Below are positions 1 to 7,600 of a stretch of DNA of 52,055 nt, piece after piece. Numbering within the stretch: the first letter of the stretch is position 1; each line of letters opens with the position of its first letter. The notes under the pieces are model-generated. The model made no database searches, was not told where the DNA came from, and saw only the letters and a list, made by a program, of their open reading frames with translations. The position numbers and the translations under genes are program-made. The stretch is from Pleomorphomonas sp. Its GTDB lineage: Bacteria; Pseudomonadota; Alphaproteobacteria; Rhizobiales; Pleomorphomonadaceae. The stretch covers positions 1 through 52,055 of the forward strand of contig JARKNW010000108.1 of assembly GCA_029976075.1 (NCBI GenBank), written 5' to 3'.

Positions 1-530
1 CGGAGATCGCGCCGGAGGCGCGCGCCGCCGCGGCGCGCGGCTATCTCGCCCGCGCCCTGCCGCAATTCTCCGACGCCGAGCGGACGACGCTCGCCGACGG
101 CATCGTCGCCCTGCTCGCCCGGCCCGACCTCGCGCCGCTGTTCTCGCCCGCCGCCCGCGCCGAGGCGGCGATCGCCGGCCGCCTGACGACGCCGGGCGGA
201 CGGACGGTGACGGTGGCCGGCAGCGTCGACCGGCTGCTGGTCGGCGACCAATCCGTGACGGTGGTCGACTACAAGACGGCGGCGCGGCCGCCGCGCGCCG
301 TGCCGGAGCGGTATCTGCTGCAGCTCGCCCTCTACCGGGCGGTGCTTGCCGATCTCTGGCCCGACCGGCCGGTACGCGCCGTCCTCCTGTGGACGGCGAC
401 GCCGAGGCGGGACGAAATCGCGCCGTCGGCGCTCGACGCGGCGCTTGCCGCCTATCTTCACGCCGTCGATGCCGGCACCGAGCCCGGCGATCACGAAAGC
501 TGGATCGACGGCGATGCCGGCGCGGCTTGA
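1..530 (+). CDS. addA: AddA double-strand-break repair helicase-nuclease, C-terminal part (5' end outside window)
   Basis: The frame is open from the first bases of the window (codons in phase with position 3) to the stop at 528-530, so only about the last 175 residues are visible. They match the C-terminal RecB-like nuclease domain of AddA: a core Val-Val-Asp-Tyr-Lys-Thr motif around position 265, where Asp and Lys are the metal/catalytic pair of the PD-(D/E)XK fold, followed by a Tyr-Leu-Leu-Gln-Leu-Ala-Leu-Tyr motif. In AddAB, AddA carries the helicase plus one nuclease and resects DNA ends for RecA loading. Finding it directly before trxA is a common alphaproteobacterial order (addB-addA-trxA). 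The helicase motifs lie outside the window, so the assignment rests on the nuclease motif and the neighbour. Confidence 0.8.
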   Translation, partial: EIAPEARAAAARGYLARALPQFSDAERTTLADGIVALLARPDLAPLFSPAARAEAAIAGRLTTPGGRTVTVAGSVDRLLVGDQSVTVVDYKTAARPPRAVPERYLLQLALYRAVLADLWPDRPVRAVLLWTATPRRDEIAPSALDAALAAYLHAVDAGTEPGDHESWIDGDAGAA

Positions 531-609
531 CGGTCGACGGTCGGCTCCTTAGCTTTCGGACAACGGCGGCGCCGACTCACGGCGCCGCGTCCTGCTCGTG
601 AGGTTCGCC

Positions 610-930
610 ATGTCGACCAAGAAAGTCACCGACCAGTCGTTTCCCGCCGACGTGCTCGCCTCGCCGACGCCCGTCCTCGTCGATTTCTGGGCCGAGTGGT
701 GCGGCCCCTGCCGGATGATCGCCCCGGCGCTCGACGAGATCGCCAGCGAACTCGACGGCAAGATCACCATCGCCAAGCTCAATGTCGACGAGAACGGCAA
801 TACGGCGATGAAATACGGCGTCCGCTCCATTCCGACGCTGATCATCTTCAAGGATGGCGAGCCCGCCGCTATGAAGGTCGGCGCCGCTCCGAAGAGCGAT
901 CTGGCCGCCTGGATCAAGGCCGCCATCTGA
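610..930 (+). CDS. trxA: Thioredoxin TrxA
   Basis: A protein of 106 residues, normal length for a cytosolic thioredoxin, with the redox motif Trp30-Cys31-Gly-Pro-Cys34 and the conserved cis-proline segment Ser-Ile-Pro-Thr near residue 75. It reduces disulfides in ribonucleotide reductase, methionine sulfoxide reductase and other partners, and is itself reduced by thioredoxin reductase. The ATG at 610 was chosen over an in-frame GTG at 598 because GTGAGG at 598-603 is a fitting ribosome-binding site and MSTKKV is a typical family start. It follows addA after 79 bases and ends in a strong hairpin terminator. Confidence 0.96.
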   Translation: MSTKKVTDQSFPADVLASPTPVLVDFWAEWCGPCRMIAPALDEIASELDGKITIAKLNVDENGNTAMKYGVRSIPTLIIFKDGEPAAMKVGAAPKSDLAAWIKAAI

Positions 931-947
931 CAACTCGTCTTTCAGAG

Positions 948-985
948 AAAACCCCGGCTCCGCTAGGCGAAGCCGGGGTTTTTCA
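948..985. terminator. Bidirectional rho-independent terminator between trxA and feoC
   Basis: An AACCCCGGCT arm pairs with AGCCGGGGTT, extended by CGC/GCG around a TAG loop. It is followed by TTTTTC on the plus strand and TTTTCTC on the minus strand, so it can end both trxA and the convergent feoABC transcript. Confidence 0.9.
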
Positions 986-999
986 TTGTCTGGACGGGC

Positions 1000-1245
1000 C
1001 TAGCCCGCCAGCCGCTGATCTCCGATCCATTCGAAGATATCCTCGACCTTGCAGGCGCAACCGCACGTGCCGGCCTTCGAACAGCCGGCTCCGGCGGCCA
1101 GGGCACGAACCCTGCCCTTGGCAACCCACAGATTCAGGACCGCACGGACAGCGTCCTCTCCAGCATCGAAATGCAACGCAATATCGGAAAGCGGAGCACT
1201 GCCACGCTCCCTAAGATAATCGCGAACCAGGGAAGGGGTCATCAT
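1000..1245 (-). CDS. feoC: FeoC-like small Fe-S winged-helix protein
   Basis: An 81-residue protein immediately downstream of feoB: its ATG at 1245 lies 5 bases after the feoB stop. The N-terminal half reads as a small winged helix. The C-terminal half has four cysteines, Cys55, then Cys61-Gly-Cys63-Ala-Cys65, the arrangement that carries an oxygen-labile iron-sulfur cluster in characterised FeoC proteins. FeoC proteins modulate FeoB activity or stability in ferrous-iron uptake and may sense oxygen or iron. The function is inferred from family and operon position. Two ATG codons in a row (1245 and 1242) leave a one-residue ambiguity in the start. Confidence 0.85.
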   Translation of the reverse strand: MMTPSLVRDYLRERGSAPLSDIALHFDAGEDAVRAVLNLWVAKGRVRALAAGAGCSKAGTCGCACKVEDIFEWIGDQRLAG

Positions 1246-1250
1246 GGCAA

Positions 1251-3641
1251 TTACTCCGCCGGCTGCGCGGCGAGCGCGCGTCCGCGCGCCCGGCCTGCCA
1301 TCCACATGGCGGCAACGCCGGCTGCGAAAATAGCGGCTGCCATCACCAGCCAGCGAGTGGAGCTGGCCGGATGGGAAGCAAAGGTTGCCGCCTGGTAGAA
1401 TGAGACGGCAGCGAGGTAACCGACGGCGGTTGTCCAGGCTGCAGCGAAGGCTGTCCACTTGCCACCGATCTCGTGACGCATGGCGCCAAGAGCGGCAACG
1501 CACGGCGTGTAGAGCAGGATGAGCAACATGTAGGCAAAGGCAGCCGGCGTCCCGCCGAAATGCGTCTGCATGGCACCGAATACCGATCCGTCGACCTTCA
1601 GCTCCTGAGCTGCGGCGGCACTGTCGTCGACGTAGTCGACGTTGAGCTTGAGCGGGTCGACCAGACTGCCGCCGAGAGCCCCGAGGTTCTCGGGGATCGT
1701 GGCGAGCGCCCCGAGCAGCTTGCTGCCGAGACCGGCTTCCTCTTCGGCAGGCGCAGTCGCGTCAGCGACCGGCGCGGCTTCCTGTCCCACCTGCTCGTAA
1801 AGGGCGTTGAGGGTACCGATCACCGCTTCCTTGGCAAAGATACCGGTGAAAAGACCGACAGCCGCTGGCCAGTTGTCATGGGTGACGCCCATCGGCTCGA
1901 ACACCGGCACCAGCTCCTGGCTCACCACGGCCAGAACGCTGTCGCGGGTGTTGTCGCGGCCGACGCTACCGTCGGTGCCGATGGCCGACAGGAAGGACAG
2001 GACCATGACGATGGGTACGATCACCTGACCCGCGCGGACGATGAACTCACGCAGGCGTTGCCAAGCCTGAAAGGCGACCGACCGGATGGTCGGGATATGG
2101 TAGGGCGGCAGCTCCATGACGAAACGGGTCGGCTCGCCATCGAGCAGCGTCGATTTCAGCACGAGGCCGGTCAGCACGGCGAAGGCCAGGCCCACGATAT
2201 AGAGACCGAACACAATGTTCTGGCCACTCACCGGGAAGAAGGCGGCGGCAAACAGCGCGAATACCGGCAGGCGGGCGCCGCAAGACATGAAAGGCGCCAT
2301 CAGCGACGTCATGATGCGGTCGCGACGGCTTTCGAGCGTACGCGTCGCCATGATGGCCGGCACGTTGCAACCGAAGCCGACGATCAACGGCACGAAGGAC
2401 TTGCCAGGCAACCCGATGGCTCGCATGGCGCGATCCATGACGAAGGCGGCGCGCGCCATGTAGCCGGAGTCTTCGAGGAAGGACAGGAACAGGAACAGGC
2501 AGGCGATGATCGGCACGAAGGTCGACACCGTCTGAATGCCCGAGCCAAGGCCGACCAGTGCGGCTTCAACGATCGGCGGCGTGCCGATGGCGGCCAGCAA
2601 CTGGCCGAAACCATCAACGAAGACGGCCCCGAAAGCCTGGTCGAAGAAATCGATGAAGGCCCCTCCCACCGAGATGGTGAAGAGGAACATCAGATACATG
2701 GCAAACAGAAAGATCGGGACGCCCAGCACGCGGTTGAGGACGACGGCGTCGATCACCTGCGACAGCGAAGCGGACAGCCGCTTCGTTTGCCGGAAGACAC
2801 CCGCCATGAGTTCGCCGATGAACCGGTAACGACCGTCGGCAATGACGATATCGGCATCCTCGCCCGTTGCGGTCTCGATGGCGGCGCGCGCCCGTTCAAC
2901 GTCGACGGTCAGTTGCGGCCCGGCAATGGTCTCGGCCTGGGTATCGCCTTCGATCAGTTTCAGCGCGACCCAGGCCGGATCGACCTTTGCCGTGCGAGCA
3001 GCATCGGCAACGAGTGGCACAAGCTCGGAAATGGCGGCGACAACCGACGGATCCTGCGTGGGGCGGGCAACCGGCTTCTTGCCGGCTCGGGCTGCTTCGA
3101 CGATCGCCGCCTTGAGGGCGTAACGCCGTCCGTGGTGATGATGAGCATTGTGATGGGCGTGGTCGTGACGCCCCAGCCCTCGCGTCGCGATCGTCGGAAT
3201 CACCGGACAACCGAGCCGCTTCGACAACGCATCGATGTCGATCTCCACACCGGCTGCCTTGGCCATATCCATCATGTTGAGGACGACCAGCATCGGCACC
3301 CCGAGCTCGATGAGCTGGCTGGTGAGGTATAGGTTGCGTTCGAAGTTGGAGGCATCCACGATGTTGAGGACAAGGTCCGCCTCGCCCGACAGGATGAAAT
3401 CGCGGGCAACACGTTCATCCTGCGAACCGGCGTCGGCACTGCCGATCAGATAGACGCCCGGCAGATCGACCACGTCGACCGCCTGATCGTCGAGAACGAA
3501 GCGGCCAACACGCTTTTCGACGGTGACGCCCGGCCAGTTGCCAACCTTTTGCGTCGCTCCGGTCAACGCGTTGAACAAGGTGGATTTACCGCAGTTGGGA
3601 TTGCCGGCAACGGCTACGACAAGAGGTTTTTTCTCGGCCAT
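1251..3641 (-). CDS. feoB: Ferrous iron transport protein B (GTPase-permease)
   Basis: A 796-residue inner-membrane Fe2+ transporter. The N-terminal G-protein domain shows the P-loop Gly-Asn-Pro-Asn-Cys-Gly-Lys-Ser-Thr (residues 13-21), switch region Gly-Asn-Trp-Pro-Gly-Val-Thr (34-40), Asp-Leu-Pro-Gly (59-62) and the Asn-Met-Met-Asp base-recognition motif (122-125). A run of eight histidines within residues 159-170 follows, unusual for this position. The C-terminal half has two Gate/Nucleoside-recognition membrane blocks. The ATG at 3641 overlaps the feoA stop (TGATG), giving translational coupling; an in-frame GTG one codon earlier is less likely. It is the middle gene of feoA-feoB-feoC and takes up Fe(II) under low oxygen. 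Confidence 0.96.
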   Translation of the reverse strand: MAEKKPLVVAVAGNPNCGKSTLFNALTGATQKVGNWPGVTVEKRVGRFVLDDQAVDVVDLPGVYLIGSADAGSQDERVARDFILSGEADLVLNIVDASNFERNLYLTSQLIELGVPMLVVLNMMDMAKAAGVEIDIDALSKRLGCPVIPTIATRGLGRHDHAHHNAHHHHGRRYALKAAIVEAARAGKKPVARPTQDPSVVAAISELVPLVADAARTAKVDPAWVALKLIEGDTQAETIAGPQLTVDVERARAAIETATGEDADIVIADGRYRFIGELMAGVFRQTKRLSASLSQVIDAVVLNRVLGVPIFLFAMYLMFLFTISVGGAFIDFFDQAFGAVFVDGFGQLLAAIGTPPIVEAALVGLGSGIQTVSTFVPIIACLFLFLSFLEDSGYMARAAFVMDRAMRAIGLPGKSFVPLIVGFGCNVPAIMATRTLESRRDRIMTSLMAPFMSCGARLPVFALFAAAFFPVSGQNIVFGLYIVGLAFAVLTGLVLKSTLLDGEPTRFVMELPPYHIPTIRSVAFQAWQRLREFIVRAGQVIVPIVMVLSFLSAIGTDGSVGRDNTRDSVLAVVSQELVPVFEPMGVTHDNWPAAVGLFTGIFAKEAVIGTLNALYEQVGQEAAPVADATAPAEEEAGLGSKLLGALATIPENLGALGGSLVDPLKLNVDYVDDSAAAAQELKVDGSVFGAMQTHFGGTPAAFAYMLLILLYTPCVAALGAMRHEIGGKWTAFAAAWTTAVGYLAAVSFYQAATFASHPASSTRWLVMAAAIFAAGVAAMWMAGRARGRALAAQPAE

Positions 3642-3874
3642 CACACGGCCTCCAACTCGAGAATGGCCGCTTCGGATTTCCGCAGGGTCAGGGTAAAGTT
3701 GCGAACCGAGATTTCGATCGGATCGCCAAGCGGCGCCTTGCGGCGCACCTGAAACACGGCTCCCGGTGTCAATCCCATGGCCAGCAAGCGCTGGCGATAG
3801 CCTCGATCGCCGGCCATCAGGCCGGTGACACGGGCGCTGTCGCCCGGTTTCATCGTCTCGATCGAAAGCCCCAT
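3641..3874 (-). CDS. feoA: Ferrous iron transport protein A (SH3-like FeoA)
   Basis: A 77-residue FeoA/SH3-fold protein with the family pattern Leu-Leu-Ala-Met-Gly-Leu-Thr-Pro-Gly in the middle and a final beta-strand pair. It is a cytosolic accessory of FeoB. The ATG at 3874 is preceded by GGAG nine bases upstream; the frame continues 60 bases further upstream without a comparable ribosome-binding site, so the shorter start is preferred. The stop overlaps the feoB ATG by one base. Upstream, around 3935, there is a Fur-family-like half palindrome described separately. Confidence 0.93.
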   Translation of the reverse strand: MGLSIETMKPGDSARVTGLMAGDRGYRQRLLAMGLTPGAVFQVRRKAPLGDPIEISVRNFTLTLRKSEAAILELEAV

Positions 3875-3932
3875 CCTAACACACTCCGGCAAGCCAGATG
3901 TTCGGCCGATCGGTCGGGCCATCGGCATCGAC

Positions 3933-3951
3933 ACTGCAAATCACTCTCAAC
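3933..3951. promoter_or_regulatory. Weak Fur/Mur-like half-palindrome upstream of feoA
   Basis: TGCAAATCACTCTCA matches the left arm of the alphaproteobacterial Fur/Mur palindrome (TGCAAAT-N-ATTTGCA) perfectly but only about four of seven bases of the right arm. It lies roughly 60-75 bases upstream of the feoA ATG, a sensible place for an operator. No Irr iron-control element of the TTTAGAA/TTCTAAA type was seen there. Suggestive only. Confidence 0.2.
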
Positions 3952-4566
3952 TGTATATGTCCGTCTGCAGATGCTTCTCAATTCGTATTCGACCTTAGGC
4001 TTAACGATTGCTACGGAGACGGCCTGAAGACCCCGGGAATTCCGACAGGTAAGTCCTTAAAATAATTGCAGTACAGTGGCGGTCGTTTGCTAACTGGGAC
4101 CGTTCCGCAACATCCGGATAAGGCTGACCGAGGCGGAAGGCGGGCTGGAAAATGCAAATCGCCCGGTTTAAACCTCCATAATATGGTGGACTTTTATTCT
4201 CCATAACGGGGAATAGGTCTTGCCTCAACAATACCGCATAGATAAACCGATTAATCTGTCATCGAATACTGTTCGATCCTTGGCCATGAAAGTTCGAGGC
4301 GACCAGCTCCAACCTGCAAAAAAAGTTGGCCAGTTCATCAGCTCACCGGAATTCCTGTTTTAAGAGCAGCGGGTTGATCAGACTGCTTCGCAGGGAAGAG
4401 AAGGCAACGGGGGCGGGGTGCCCTGCAAAAAACGCATAGCAGTAAAACCTTCGCAGTTTCACGTAGTCCCCGGTTGAGTACTTACGACAAACTTCCGCCG
4501 TGCTTCTATAACGGCAAAAGGGCCTATCGGTAACAACACCGAAGCCCAAGTAAGTTTCGTATAGTT
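3952..4566. other. Non-coding, AT-richer gap between feoA and nifJ
   Basis: No convincing gene. Base composition is visibly less GC-rich than the flanks. Visible elements are a near-palindromic and directly repeated CTCCATAA segment (4168-4206), a short CCAAC/GTTGG hairpin around 4309-4326, and stop-rich frames. Short minus-strand open frames (4001-4231 and 4343-4549) lack ribosome-binding sites and family features. The gap holds the divergent promoters of feoABC and nifJ. Confidence 0.6.
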
Positions 4567-4580
4567 TTGACTGAAATCAA
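4567..4580. promoter_or_regulatory. FNR/FixK-type anaerobox upstream of nifJ
   Basis: TTGACTGAAATCAA fits TTGAT-N4-ATCAA with a single mismatch (TTGAC, also common in FixK sites). It overlaps a wider TTTTGAC/GTCAAAA inverted repeat (4565-4588). If the site sits near -41.5 as in class II CRP/FNR promoters, transcription would start around 4615, some 80 bases before the preferred nifJ ATG. No fnr or fixK gene lies in the window. Confidence 0.6.
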
Positions 4581-4693
4581 GGTCAAAACTCCATCGGCAG
4601 CTGAACATCGGCATATCGTTGTCCGAACTTCGACCAGTGACTGATCGGACGGAGCGGACGGCAATACCGGATGCAGCAGGACGGATGCAGCAA

Positions 4694-7600
4694 ATGAGCG
4701 CGAAATATCCAGGTCTTCCCACGGTCATCAACGGTAACGGTGCCGTTGCCCATGTCATGGGCCAAGTATGCGGCGGCGTGATCGGCTATCCGATTACGCC
4801 CTCGACCGAAATTTCCGAAATCTATGAGGGCTTCCGCGCTGGCGGTGGCTGCAACGTCTGGGGCCGTCACCCCTTCTTCTATGAGCCGGAAGGCGAGCAC
4901 TCCGCCCAGTCGGGCGCCCTCGGCGCCGCGCTGACGGGTGGCAAGTTCATTTCCAACGCCTCCTCCTCGCAGGGCATCCTCTACGGCCTCGAGTCGCATT
5001 ACGTGACCGTCGGCAAGAAGGCCGGCGGCTTCGTGCTGCAGGTCGCCGCCCGCGTGGTGTCGAAGCATTCGCTGAACGTCATGGCCGGCCCTGACGACGT
5101 CTACTCACTGCTGCCCACCGGCTACACCATCCTGTTCGGCGCCAACCCGCAGGAAGCAGCCGACCTCGCCGCGATCTCCTACAAGGTCTCCGCGCTGTCG
5201 CTTGTGCCGGTCGCCAATGCCATGGACGGCTTCGCTACCTCGCACATGCTGTCGGAAGCCAAGATTCCCGAGCCGGCGCTGCTGAAGGAGTTCCTCGGCG
5301 ACCCAACCGGCCGCATCAAGTGCCCGACCGTCGCCCAGGAGATCCTGTTCGGCGCCAAGGGCCGCGCCTATCAGCTGCGCCAGTGGCTCGTGCGCAAGAA
5401 GGACACCTTCACCGCCGCCGATGCCACGGCCCTCAAGGCTTACATTGATGGCAACGAAGCCGCCATCGAGGCCGACAACGAGGGCAAGCTGGTCGAGGCC
5501 GCTGCCAAGTGGGTTCCGGCCGAGCTCAAGGCTCAGTTCAAGCGTCAGTGGCTGAATGCCTGGGAGAAGGGCACCCGCCAGCTCGTCCCGGCGCTCGTCG
5601 ACATCCACAACCCCGGCCTGACCGGCGGTGTGCAGAACCAGCCCGACTTCCAGTCCGGTGCCGCCGATCATCGCACCCACTTCGTCGTGGACGTGCCGAA
5701 GTTCGTCAAGCAGGCCATGGATGAGTACGGCGAGCTGACCGGCCGCCACTATTCGCCGGTCATGACCTACAAGACCGAAGACGCCGACTACGTCATGATC
5801 GGCCTCGGCTCGGTCACCGACGACGTCGAAGCCGTTGTCGACTACCTGCGTTCGAAGGGCCGCAAGGTCGGCTCGATCGCCATCAAGCTGCTGCAGCCGT
5901 TCCCGGAAGCCGAGCTGATCGCTGCCATCGCCGGCAAGAAGGCCGTCACGGTGCTCGAGCGTTCGGATGACACCGCGCTCACCGGCTTCGTCACGCAGGC
6001 CCTGTTCAAGGCTCGCGAGAACGCCGACGGCGGCCGTCACGAGGGCATCCCCGCCATCGACAAGCTGCCGAAGGTCACCACGGCCATCTTCGGCCTCGGC
6101 GGTCATGACCTGCAGTCGCGTCACATCGTCGCCGCTTTCGACAACATGGAAGCGACCCGCAACAACCCGTTCGTGTATCTCGGCTCGCAGTTCTTCTCGA
6201 AGAACCCGAATGCCCGCATGAGCGAAGTCCAGGCCAAGCTCAAGGCTGCCTATCCGCAGACCGAGTTCATGGCTCTCGAGACGGGCGAGAATCCGCGCCT
6301 GCTGCCAGATGATGCCTTCCGCGTCCGCTTCCACTCGGTGGGCGGCTACGGCACCATCGCCACCGGCAAGCTCCTGACCGACATCCTGGCCGGCGCCCTC
6401 GGCCTCTACTCCAAGGCCGCCCCCAAGTACGGCTCCGAGAAGTCCGGCGCGCCCACCAACTACTACATCACCCTGTCGCCGGAGCCGGTGAAGATCACCA
6501 ACGCCGAGATCGAGGACGTCGAGATCGTCATCTCGCCGGACCACAAGGTCTTCGCGCACTCCAACCCGCTGCGCGGTCTTGCCAAGGGTGGCACGTTCAT
6601 CCTGCAGACCTCGAAGTCGCCGCTTGAGGCGTGGCTCGACATGCCGGCTTCGGCCCGCAAGGTGATCCGCGATCGGCAGATCAAGTTCCTGGTGGTCGAC
6701 GCCTTCGCCGTCGCCAGCAAGAATGCTCCGTCGCCGGAACTTGCCACCCGCATGATGGGCATCGCCTTCATCGGTGCGCTCTGCGGCCACGAGAAGCGGA
6801 TCACCGCCGGTGCCGATCGCGCCGCGATCCTCGAGAAGGTGCGTCAGCAGATCTCCAAGAAGTTCGGCGCCAAGGGTGAAGCCGTTGTTGCCGGCAACAT
6901 GGCGGTCATCGCCGAGGGTGCCGAAGCAACCCACGAGGTCGCCTACAACGACCCGGCCTTCGTGAAGGCCGAGGCCGATGCCCCCGCGACCCACTCTCGC
7001 TCGGTGGCCATCTCGGCCTCGATGTGCAGCCTCGACGCCAACTCGCCGACCGGTATCTTCGATGCCGACTACTACGAGGACATGCTGGCCGGTCCGTTCA
7101 AGGACGGCACCATCGGCGAGTCGCCGGTTCTGCCGGGCACTGGCATGTTCATGCCGGCCGGTTCCGCCGCCATGAAGGACAAGGGCCTGTTCCGTCGTCA
7201 GGTGCCGGTGTTCGACGCCGAGAAGTGCACGGCCTGTCTCGAATGCACGCTGGTCTGCCCCGACGCCGCCATGCCGTCGACGGTGCACGAGATCGACGAT
7301 CTCGTTGCCACCGCCGCTCGTCAGATCGACGTTTCGGATGCCCGCCGCGCCGAGATCGTGGCCAAGGTTCCGGCCATCGCCACCGCCATCCGCGAAGTCT
7401 ACAAGGCTCAGCCGAAGGCCCGCGCCTTCCATGAGATCTTCGCCCAGGTCGCTCCGGGCGTTGCCGCTGGCGATGCGTCGCTGGCCCTGGACTTCGGCAA
7501 GATGACGACGGTTCTCGCCAACTTCCCGGTGGCGCGTACTCGTCTGTTCTTCGACCAGGCCGAGAAGAAGACCCCGGGTTCGGGCGCCCTCTACTCGGTC

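Noticed and set aside
3132..3167. His-coding tract taken as a DNA repeat
   Set aside because: It lies within the feoB frame and is explained by the His-rich peptide, so it is reported as a protein feature.
1473..3332. A 619-codon open frame on the plus strand opposite feoB
   Set aside because: Strong bias to Arg, His and Asp, no family features; a shadow of feoB.
4077..4095. TGGCGGTCGTTTGCT considered as a sigma-54 (-24/-12) promoter for nifJ
   Set aside because: The GG-to-GC spacing is 9 rather than 10 bases and the rest of the consensus is poor.
4001..4549. Two short minus-strand open frames in the nifJ upstream gap
   Set aside because: No ribosome-binding sites, no similarity recognised, amino-acid mix unlike neighbours.
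4619..4693. N-terminal extension of NifJ from a TTG at 4619
   Set aside because: It lies at or near the predicted transcription start, has no ribosome-binding site and the added residues do not resemble PFOR N-termini.
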